Shown in pieces: positions 54,627 through 64,000 of a stretch of 64,000 nt of DNA. The position numbers were made by a program, and so were the translations under genes. The stretch is from Inonotus obliquus (Eukaryota > Basidiomycota > Agaricomycetes > Hymenochaetales > Hymenochaetaceae). Below the pieces are notes generated by a model. That model ran no database searches. It saw only the letters and a program-made list of their open reading frames with translations, and had not been told where the DNA came from. Numbering within the stretch: the first letter of the stretch is position 1; each line of letters begins with the position of its first letter. The stretch spans positions 1,116,001-1,180,000 of the forward strand of contig JAJHTX010000004.1 in NCBI GenBank assembly GCA_032164295.1. Direction: 5' to 3'.

Positions 54627-57600
54627 TTACACGTAGAACCTGAAGATGGAAGATCAGTCAGCAAAATATGCGATAAAGTACACGGGAAGACGGACTTCTT
54701 GTTAATTTGGTACAACAGGAGGTTGAGATTGAACTTCGCCATGCCATCGAATAGAGGGAGGGAAACACGGTTCTCGAACTGGGCTTGCAGGAGGTCCTCC
54801 ATACGCACGCCCGTGGATGCTATCAGTGCAGACGGTCCGACTTGCGTGTTATACAGCTCGATATCAAAAGAACCCGCCTTGTTTGAAGACATGACAACAT
54901 CGATCCTGTCGAATTGGCGCGGAGAGTACTGATCGATAGATAGAAGGATGCCCTTCTCGTATAAATAATGGGCACTGTACTTGTACGACCCGAACTGCGG
55001 CGACTTGCCCGATTTCTGCAGTTCACGCAGATGGAAGAACTGTTTGGTAAAGGGCATAACAAACCGCTTTTTACTGTAGAAAAATATGTTCTTAATGACC
55101 TCGCCCGTCGAGTACAAAGAACTCGAGTCTTACCTCTTTCCTTTTTGCATGGTATTCATCGCTCCCTCCACATAATCGTTGTAGCTCTTTATCTGTTCTT
55201 CGTAATACTTCTTACGCTCAGTCAGATGTCGCAACGCTTCGGTCATGCTTGCAAGCTCCTGTTGTCTCTGTAACCTCTTTCGATGCTTGCTGCGAACATC
55301 ACCCGCAATGGCATTCAGGATCCCCTGATAGCCATCTTCTCGGGTAACTTTATCCCGTTTCTCCAGCTCCAATAAGAAGTAAATAGCATGAGCCTTTACT
55401 TCTTTGAATGTGAGACTATCCTCATGATCAGAACTTGTTTCTCCACATCTGGTCAGAAACCTTACGATCTGATATCATCCAGCCTGTAAGCAGACTCTGC
55501 TCCAGTTGTCGACGGCATCCTGCGCTGTCGCTGTCGCATATGATCGGTCAGTAGCTCGCGATCGACAATGTCCTCCCAGAACATCTCATGTTCTTCAGAA
55601 ACGGGTTGCATCAAACACTCGACAAGGTCCTTCGCAGGCTGCACGCGGAGAATTGCTAGAACGGAACGCTTAGCCTGCACCCACAGAGCTTTCTCCTCCG
55701 CATGCGGATCTGCCGGGTCACGTTCAGCATTGCGCCAGTGTGCAGCATATACCACTCACCCTTAACGTTGGAGAAACGGTTGGTAAGTTCCAAAGTAATA
55801 GCATGATCCCGTGCAGCAGTCAGTTCCTCGGTTCCCAGATTCGGAACGCCACCTAGTTCCAGGAGAATAGTCCGCAAGGTGTCATCCCTTGTCGGGGCCA
55901 AGCGGTCAAGATGCTGTGATAACAATGAGTGCATTGAGTACACCTCATTAGGGGAGATGTAGATCGGTTTCGGCTGCGTTGCAACGTCCAGAAACTCGTT
56001 GGCGTGAAATTGGGTTTCCGGATCCTGTACGTCGGCAACTGATAAATGGTCAGCGTTGTATAGGACTTGCTAATCTACAGAGCTTACCTTCAAACACCCA
56101 TGCTTTTAGTTGCTTGATGGCTTCTGCTACATACTTATCGAGAGGATGGAGACATGGGTCCTCTTCTCCAAACTCTTTCCCAGAAGCTATTTGTATGAGC
56201 ATCTTTGATATTTGCGCCAAATTCTTTCGGGATGCAATATCGATGGTGTTCGGTACAATGTCAAAGGTCTCTGGAGCACTAATTCCAAAGCGATCAGAAC
56301 AAGAGTGCCACATCCGGCATACATTCGACGCACACGATAGCAGGGTTGATGTATCGATAGAAGAGAAGCCTCGCTAGCGGGATCGCGTAGACATCATCTC
56401 CCTTGTTTGGGAACTTGATCTGTGCAAGATATGAGTAAGCCGAGACGTATCCGGAAAACAGAAGACTTGCCTTGAGTTGGGTAAGGGCTTCCCTGGCGAG
56501 ACAACGCATGCCGTAAGGCACCTTCTTGGCCGAAGCAACAATGGCGTTCACAAAGTCCTTAGAAATAGCATGCAGCTTCTGGAGGTCTAGAAATACCCTG
56601 ATCAGACTCTTGAGCTGCTTGTGGCATTAATATAAACCTACTATGTATGAACACCTTTCGAGTCTCTGGATCCATCACAGCATCCCGATAATTGACATCT
56701 TTCGGCTTATTGCTCTTCATGCCTGTCCTCATTTCTTCAATGTTTATCCTGGATCGGTAAATCTGGAGAAAGGTTGAGTAAGAAAGGAAAATAAGCTAGT
56801 TGTCTAATCTCACGATGCAGGGATCAGTCTCGAGATCAAGCTTCTCGTCGTTCACTACACCATCGATCACCGCCCAGATGAGTGGCTGCAAAGTGTCCCT
56901 GACATATGTGACTTGTTTCGGTCTCCCGTATTGCAAGGCAATCGACAAGGACATGGGTATTTCCTGCATAGCCGACTCAGCGGAAGGAGCGATCGAAATT
57001 TCGTTCTTCACGCAATGCTACAGAAAATGTCGTAAAATAAGGAAACCATCTAGGGAAGCGCAGAGGAAATTCACGAACCTGGAACAACTTGAGTAGTAAA
57101 TATTCCTCGCGCCTATCCTGGCCATAACCAAAGAGTGTGAGGACCACGCGTTCCACCGGCTTCTTGTTCTTCTCCGAAATGTCGACCTTCGCTAGCTGAT
57201 GGAATAGTTTACCGAGATAATCGCCTCGAGTTTGAAGCAGATAAAAAAGTTGTTGATAGAGCTCTAATTTTCGTTTTGCTTCATGATCAAGTGAACTAAC
57301 TCCAGCAAAAGGATCACCATGGGCTGCGAGGACACTTGCACGAGATGCATGCGCCCCAAAGCTGTCGTGCCGTCGACGGGCCTTAACGAGTTCTTCGAAA
57401 CTCTTCACATTCTGGACGACTAAAGCAATTTTCACGTCCAGCTCCGAAACCTCCGTTTCGAGTGCTTGGTTCGCCCGAATACTCTCTACGACGCGCTTGC
57501 GCAAGCGCTCAACCTCTATCTCGTCTTCGAAGTCCGCCTCGGAATCATCCAACAAGTGTACAAAATTCTTAATCGTGCCCACATTCACGTTGCGGCCAAG

Positions 57601-60600
57601 TGTTAGCTGACGATATTGTTCGCGAGTTTCCTTTGCGCGATACAAGGATTGAATCTTGATGACTTTCTCCAGGTTCTCGCGGTAATACCTCATTTTTTCC
57701 ACGAACTTGCGGCGCACGAGCGTACCTCTGAGAAGTGCCTGAAGATGAGTTGCGACTGCTTGACTATTCCGAAGGTGGTCTCTCCATGCAATGAAGTCAC
57801 GGCGAAGCAGCGCACCTCGGGCAGCAGCCTGCAAACCAACGACATCAGGCATGCAAATCTCAAGCTTCTTGCTCTGCTGCTGGTGCCTCATCCTGACAAG
57901 AGCAGCCCGGGCACGTGCTTGCAGAGACCCGACGGCTACGATTACTTTGGCTTCTCCTAGTGCCTTATTAACTGCTTTGTGCTGCTGCTTCGCAAGGGCA
58001 GCTCGCGCGAGTGTCTGGACCGACACAATTGACGATGTTGCACGTCTCAGGCCACGGATAAGGTTTAGGAGCCGTCTTCGCGCAAGGAAGCTCCGAGCAG
58101 CGGACTGGATACGTACAACCACGTCCGTAGCGTCGTCGAGTTTTGCCAACTGTGCACCGACTCTCCAGCGCACAAGCATGCCACGCAAGTGTGATTGAAC
58201 CTGGATAACTTCCTTTTCCACATTTTTCAATGTCCGTAGATGTTCTGCCATCCTGCGTTTGACGAGCAGGGCTCGAGCTGCTGCTTGAAGTCCAACCACA
58301 CCCTGCATAGTTTCCGCTTTGCTCAACGTCTTCTGCATCTGTTGATGACTCTTCTTTACCAGCTTAGCACGAGCAATCGCCTGGAGTTTGAGGACCGTGA
58401 CCTTGCTCTTCACCAGGGCTGCTTTCAAACGGGCGAACCGCCGTCGCTGCAACACACCGCGTGACTGCGCCTGAACATTTATGATGTAGCTCTTTACAGC
58501 AAGTAGCCGTTTCAGTCGCTGTCGCCAAGCACGTCGCGCAAGAACACCACGCGCAAGAGCCTGAAGGGTTAAGATCCATGGAGCAAGATTTGTTTGTTGC
58601 TTTCGTATCTCAGTTGTTCGTTTGCGAGTTGCAAGGCCCCTGCATCTGGCCTGGAACTTGACAATGTATCTCTCTGCAAGCTGAATGCGGGTACGATGGG
58701 TGGCTTGCGCTTTTCGCACCAAGAATCCGCGAAGCGCTGATTGAAGACCAATGATAGAATCTTCGCACTCAAGCAGCTCTCGGTCACGTCCTGTGTGTTC
58801 TTGAGTCAGTCATTCATACAAGGTACGAATTATTAGGCGACTCACTTTCTTCCTCGGCCTCTATCTCGACCTCGGGCTCTTCATTGATCTCTTTAGCAAG
58901 TTCACGGCTAATATTATTGAAGTTCGGCATCGGGACACCAGCATCTTTCAGACCCTTCTCCGTGCGTTGCAACTGGTCATCGGAGAATTTCAACTGCCCA
59001 ACAAGATTACCGATACGCTCGGCCAACCCTCTACGGGCAAGAAGGTGACTGTTCTCCAAAGTCAGTGCGCCGAATCAACGGATCGAAACAGTACTTTCCT
59101 CAGTGCATGAATGCAGTAGATAACCTTTGGGATGTTCTTTTTGTTGTACAGATCGGTGGTCTCGAAGATAAAGCACTAATAAATAGCAACACAATACAAT
59201 CATATCCAATCGGTCAGGTCTCATAATGACGTACCTCTGGTAGGCCGACGTGGCGAACGAAGTGAAAGAAGTGATTGATATTATCAGTTTGCCGGTAATC
59301 TAGTTTTGGGGTCTAAATGAATGACAAGGTGAGGAGGAGTTCGGAGTTCGGAGACAAAAAGGGACATCTAACCTCAAAGATCCTTCGAACAACCGTTTCC
59401 CCTAGAAAAGCACGCGCAAGTTTCGCAAGCACAACACCATTCCGTAAGCTCTCCTCCATCTCGACAACTCCAAATCCAAGCTCTTCACCCAGACAACCCT
59501 CAATCCATTGCTGGGCTTCTCCAACGTGGCAGAGGTACTCATAGGCGCGCAAGAGATGACGTTGTTGATCTGCCCAAAGGCCACCGCGTATACCGAGGCG
59601 TGATGAGGGAAGTGGCATTGGAGAGCCGAAAAAAGTCTCGACTGGTGCCAATACATCACGAGAAAGACGTTTTCGTCCTGGCACTCCGGCAACATCGTCA
59701 GCAGATTGAGGGACTGAGTCGCTTGTGTGAGGTACGGCGAATGATTCGCGTTCGGGAGTGTATGGCTCTCTTTGCTTCGGTGTCGGAGATTTACTTTCCA
59801 TCTCAAGCTTCCACTCTCGCAAGCGTTTCTCGCGCCGTTCAAGTCTACTGAGTGGGGGATTCAATTCCAGGGATTTTTCCGGTAAAGGACTAGGTAAGGG
59901 CTTCTCGGGCGTTTTGGGTGGTCTCAGATCCAATGCTGGTGCTGGCGGAAGTGGGCGCTCTGGTTCAGGTTCATCATAAGCATCACCACTTGCGATGCGC
60001 GGTAAGTGACGTCCTAGCTTGCGTCCGACGGTCAAACCCTCGCCATACATGCCTGCTTTCTTGTTTGTCATGTAAGAACTGCGGTATGGTGTTGGAGACA
60101 TAACCGAAGGAGAATTAGCATATGATGAAGGGGCGGGGGGAGGAGGACGGTACGGGCGTTCCATGGTCTTCTCATTTGCAGCAAGACCGTTAGAGACTGG
60201 GGAAGAAGGATGTAGGAAGGGCGAATCCTTTACAGAATTCCTTCTTGGTAGGGTAATAGGCTTTGGCACGTCGGGCTTGTCAGTCGACGAAGTAGAATAC
60301 GGCGCGTCTTGCTCAGTGGCAATGAACGAGGTCTTCCTTTTAATTTCAAAGCTACCTTGTCGAATGGCTTTATCCGGTGAGTCCAAAGCTACAGGGGTCT
60401 GTCCAGCGAGCTTGTCAGGAGGAACGCGAAAGCTATCTGGAGTCGACGAGCGAGAAAACTTGTCAGACGAGGGTGAGGATGCAAAATCCTGCCTCGGAAG
60501 CGTTGAAAAGCGGGATGCTCCGTACAAAGATGTTGTGCGCAACCGTCTAGGGTTGTTCTCGGTCGATGGTAGAGCGTCGAACGAGTCGGAAAGCGTACTG

Positions 60601-61340
60601 GTCCTGGACTCCTTCATAATAGAATCGAAATCAACAGACCGCCGAGATCTTGCGCTAGAGCCGTTGAGGCCATTGAAGACATCAGAGCTCTCGGTCGACT
60701 CCGTCATTGCGTTGAACTTCTGTCGCACTGACGCGACAGAAGGACCAGAAACAGGGAGTCGTATGCGATTCGTGGGCGTAGTCGAAGTCGAGGAAAAGGA
60801 AAGAGGTTCGGGAGAGACAACACTGATTCCCGTTGAATTTGGAGATAACGGCGACGCAACTATCGGTTCAGGCATGGTACGCCGCTTCATGAGCGAGGGT
60901 GGGGTTGCGGGATCTGTCCTACTAATGCTGAATGCACCCGCTCTGCTCAAAGACTGACCCGGTGACGGTCGAGACTCGAACAACTTTTCATCGGCAAAAG
61001 GTGAGGACGGAGCAGTTGATTGCAGTTCATCTGTACCGAAGCTGCTACGGGATGGACTTGGGCTGCTGAGGGTCGCTTCCGCCCGGGCACGCTCTTCCCA
61101 CTTGCCTCGCACTGACTCGACGCTTGAGCCAACGCGATGCGAGGGCGTCCATCGCCTGCTTCCCGAGTTCGTTGATGAAAGGACACCACTCTTAGAGAGT
61201 CCGAAATTCGAACGTGATCCTGACGAGGTACGCTCTAGAATACGAGTTTGGTATGCAAAGGGTTCTGAGCCATGACGCGACGACGAAGATGCTGTGGATG
61301 AGACTGAGTCTGCACGATTCAGTCGCGATGACTCCTCCAT
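54627..61340 (-). CDS. IQG1: IQGAP-type scaffold (Rng2/Iqg1/Gap1-like) with long N-terminal arm
   Basis: Cytokinesis scaffold binding actin, calmodulin light chains and Rho-type GTPases at the contractile ring or septum. Domains in order: ~500-residue Ser/Pro-rich, probably disordered arm (exon 59373-61340); calponin-homology domain (LWADQQRHLLRAYEYLCHVG, then TPKLDYRQTDNINHFFHFVR and CFIFETTDLYNKKNIPKVIY); a long run of degenerate IQ-like repeats in the exon ending at 58830 side (e.g. LQALARGVLARRAWRQRLKR, VQAQSRGVLQRRRFARLK); RasGAP-related domain with LLFYRYINPAIVAPETFDIV; and RasGAP C-terminus ending FNLNLLLYQINKKFYV. C-terminal exons: 55760-56038, 55466-55709, 55134-55433, 54696-55073, 54627-54639. 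As in other IQGAPs no catalytic arginine finger is evident, so GAP activity is unlikely. ATG at 61340 is preferred; an upstream ATG at 61448 is possible. Confidence 0.9.
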
Positions 61341-61531
61341 AATCTCGCCCGCCGTGGTTGGCTGGCAGAAGAGTGCGTCGTTAGATGACGTCGAGCACAG
61401 TGTCACGGAAAGCAACGCGTGCTGTAGTGTAATAGGGGACGGTGACATACCAGAAAGGCAATTCGGGATATATGCTCTTACATAAGCGCATACACAGATC
61501 AAATCCGATAGCTCACCTAGACCCAACTATA

Positions 61532-62579
61532 ATGTCCATCAAGCCCGTATATGCTCATTTATTACCTCCAAGCTGGAAGACACATGTTAGCGCTTGGCTC
61601 GCGGAAGATGCACCATCATTCGACTATGGTGGTTTCGTAGTCGGCGAAGCGGAACGAGAGGCATTTCTCTTTGGAAAGGGTTCGCAACGCGCTGTCTTAG
61701 CCGGTGTGCCTTTCTTCACCGAAGTGTTTGAACAGCTCGGCTGCAAGTGAGCTTTTCAGCGAGGAACATACGCAAACGAACCTGAACAATATGTATCTAG
61801 TGTTGAATGGCACATGCAAGAAGGCGAAGAGTTCGATCCCGTGAAGCATGTCGCGACTGTTCGTGGCAAGGCACGGCTGCTCCTCTTGGGGGAACGTGTG
61901 GCCCTCAATCTCCTCGCGCGGTGCAGTGGGATTGCGACAAAGTACATCTGCATCTCATACCATCAATACATTTTCTCTGACGCTTCGAACAGGTCAAAGC
62001 GTATGCTCGATAGTGCCCGTGGATATGGCTATACCGGCATTGTTGCTGGAACTCGTAAGACCACACCGGGATTCAGACTGGTTGAAAAATATGGAATGCG
62101 CGTTGGCGGCATCGATCCTCACAGACACGATCTGTCAAGTATGATTATGCTGAAGGACAATCACATATGGAGCTGTAGTTCGATATCTGCAGCAATTGCG
62201 CAGGCGCGAGCGGCGGGTGGCTTTAGTCTGTTGCTTGATGTTGAGGTGCGAAACGAGGAGGAAGCTGAAGAAGCTATCGAAGCAGGGGCGGACGTGATTA
62301 TGCTCGATAATATGGAAGGAGAGGAACTAGTGAGCGTGGCGAGAAGATTGAAAGAGAAGTGGACAGGCAAGCGACAATTCTTGTTTGAAACAAGCGGGAA
62401 TATCACCGAGGCAAATTTGCGGGAGCGTGCAATTAACGGTAAGCACCATGGTGAACATACTGAGAGCATATTTTTATTCTGGATATTCAGAAATTGACAT
62501 CCTGAGTACCAGTGCTGTGCATCAGTCGGTACAACACATAGACTTCAGCTTGAAAATACAGAGGCCGGCGGATGAGTAA
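61532..62579 (+). CDS. BNA6: quinolinate phosphoribosyltransferase (nicotinate-nucleotide pyrophosphorylase)
   Basis: Converts quinolinate and PRPP to nicotinate mononucleotide, the step that joins the kynurenine pathway to NAD synthesis. Four exons: 61532-61746, 61801-61941, 61993-62438, 62491-62579; 296 residues, the usual length. Motifs: [20 protein letters not shown] at the start, [36 protein letters not shown] (KTTPG PRPP/quinolinate site), [64 protein letters not shown] and a C-terminal DFSLKI. All catalytic Arg, Lys and His residues of the family are in place. Divergent from the IQGAP gene with only about 190 bp between the likely starts, so the two may share a promoter. Confidence 0.95.
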
Positions 62580-62797
62580 ATTTGTTGTGTAGTTACACAT
62601 GTGGCATGCCTAAAACTCCATGGAAATATACAGTATACCGCTTTGTACAAATGTGTAACTAGATAAGCAAGCTTCGTTTCTAGCACGTGGCCGTGCAGCT
62701 TCTCTGATTACGCTGCTCTAGGCGGGTGTACATACTATGCCTATCAGAATCATGTCTCTTCTCGTCTCTCATTCCTCGTCACCATCTTCCGTTACCT

Positions 62798-64000
62798 ATG
62801 CTCGTAACTTCTGCTATTCATACAAGGTTTCCCATCGGTCTGGGACCGTCTAAACTACAGCTTTGCGTGTTTCGTGGACTAGCGACGCACGCTTCTCCGC
62901 CGTTCCGCATCCCAGTCGTCGACTTCAACCAGTATCAGAGAGCGACCTCAACGGACGAGAAGCAAGAGACTGCTAATGCCATCGTTGATGGGTTCAAAGG
63001 TGCTGGTTTCATCTATATCAAGAATCATGGAATCCCAGACTCGGTGATTAGCAACGTCTTCCAGAAGGTCTGTTATCTTCTCAAGAATAGGAGCGGTTCT
63101 CTGATTTTCTACACAAGAGCGCTGCTTTCTTCAAATTGCCTGAGGATGTTAAATCAAAACTGGCATGGGAAGACCCTCGGGCAAATCGTGGATACGTACA
63201 AATTGGCCGGGAACGTGTCACTCAGTCAAACAATCCGGATGAAATAGCTGCAATGCGTTCCAAAGCTCCAGACTACAAAGAGACTATGGAGATTGGCCGT
63301 GATTGGGACCCAACTTGGAGGAACCGTTGGCCTCAGGAATCCGATTGCCCTGGCTTCAAGGATACAATGCTGAAGTTCTTCCAGGTGAAAAGGACTGACA
63401 GTTGATATGAAATCATGCACTGATTCTTGTAATAGACCTGCCATGAGTTTCATGTGTCGGTAATGAGTTCTATAGCTGTCGGTCTCGGCTTAAACGAAAG
63501 ATTCTTCGATGACAAGATCCACGAGCAGTATCATAATCTTCGACTCTTGTCTTATCCTCCGATAAAAACTGAAATCCTTCGCCAAGATGGCCAGGCAAGA
63601 GCGGGAGCACACTCTGGTTTGTAGAAAGTCACTTTTTATGAATCACATTGATATACTCATCATCGTTTCAGATTATGGGACCTTGACACTTTTATTCCAG
63701 GACTCCGTACGTAGCGAGAAAGTGCTTGACCGTTCTCGACTTTGTACTAATTACGTTTAAGATTGGAGGTCTAGAAGTACAGAACCCTCATACAGGAGAG
63801 TTCCACGCAGCCGTGCCTATTGTAAGTGACCCACTCATCAAATAGCACGTTTCGCCGGAATAGTTATCTCACAGTCTCCCCAAAGCCTGGGACAATTGTC
63901 ATCAATGTCGGTGATCTACTGAGCCGATGGTCAAACGACATTCTACGTTCAACACTTCATCGTGTTGTCGCGCCACCTGCGAAGCAAATTAACGAGACAG
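62798..64000 (+). CDS. 2-oxoglutarate/Fe(II)-dependent oxygenase (IPNS-like), 3' end outside window
   Basis: Member of the isopenicillin-N-synthase-like dioxygenases, which couple 2-oxoglutarate decarboxylation to hydroxylation or desaturation of small molecules. The N-terminus (MLVTSAIHTRFPIGLGPSKL, then FRGLATHASPP) looks like a mitochondrial presequence. DIOX_N part: FRIPVVDFNQYQRA, GFKGAGFIYIKNHGIPDSVI, SAAFFKLPEDVKSKLAW, NRGYVQIGRERV. Catalytic core: RLLSYPPIK, RAGAHSDYGTLTLLFQD (His and Asp of the metal triad), GGLEVQNPHTGEF, PGTIVINVGDLLSRWSNDIL, STLHRVVAPP (second His). The 2-oxoglutarate-binding Arg (RxS) lies beyond the window. Exons read: 62798-63067, 63118-63384, then about 63436 onward, with short introns near 63622, 63711 and 63821. 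Substrate unknown. Confidence 0.88.

Noticed and set aside
60163..60957. 264-codon plus-strand open frame
   Set aside because: Lies antisense to the Ser-rich IQGAP N-terminal exon; its composition mirrors the complement and shows no domain.
1..64000. tRNA, CRISPR array or bacterial operon
   Set aside because: Read by eye, no tRNA B-box with matching acceptor, no regular repeat-spacer pattern, and all genes have eukaryotic structure; a covariance-model scan was not possible here.

Overview
The window is nuclear DNA of a filamentous basidiomycete, most likely an agaricomycete. The evidence is: many short introns (about 45-75 nt) with GTRNGT donors; typical fungal genes (VID27, RIB1, SPC98/GCP3, VIP1/Asp1, CCC2, IQGAP/Rng2, QPRTase); and two families I know mainly from mushroom-forming fungi (DUF6699-like and DUF6697-like). 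All exon structures were joined by hand from reading frame, splice sites and family knowledge, so single boundaries may be off by a few bases. There is no prokaryotic signature, CRISPR array or operon. Calls of family identity rest on recognised motifs, not on a database search.

Layout. 1-1556: 3' half of VID27. 1915-4960: tandem duplication of an AP-1 sigma adaptin gene, the unit also carrying the 3' end of the neighbouring gene. 4783-8254: DUF6697-like gene (minus) and divergent DUF6699-like gene (plus). 8879-11320: membrane-anchored fatty aldehyde dehydrogenase. 11660-11855: U2 spliceosomal RNA gene (minus) with its own TATA box. 12111-16280: amino acid permease and RIB1 (minus). 17229-21498: single-pass membrane protein and gamma-tubulin complex protein 3. 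21872-25416: VIP1-type inositol pyrophosphate kinase (minus). 25784-28798: large secreted DUF5695-like protein. 28984-36151: sugar transporter and three-HMA copper ATPase (minus). 36765-37957: short-chain dehydrogenase.

38106-42333: a 5'-truncated non-LTR retrotransposon (endonuclease-RT-RNase H) with poly(A) tail and a 13-bp target-site duplication, broken by an in-frame stop in RNase H. 42472-43080: Nudix hydrolase. 44109-48093: a salicylate-hydroxylase-like FAD monooxygenase facing an aldehyde dehydrogenase. 48887-50150: mucin-like membrane protein. 51816-54404: Dal5-like transporter split into 20 exons. 54627-61340: IQGAP-type RasGAP-related protein with a long disordered N-terminus. 61532-62579: quinolinate phosphoribosyltransferase. 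62798-64000: start of a 2-oxoglutarate/Fe(II) oxygenase.

How genes may work together: most are unrelated housekeeping neighbours, as is usual in fungi. The only local group with a plausible joint role is monooxygenase + aldehyde dehydrogenase + organic-anion transporter (44-54 kb), which could form a small catabolic neighbourhood. The most notable signals are the adaptin tandem duplication with a C-terminally extended second copy, repeated GC-AG introns, many micro-exons of 5-13 nt, and the clean retrotransposon insertion. I did not find a convincing new multi-gene system.
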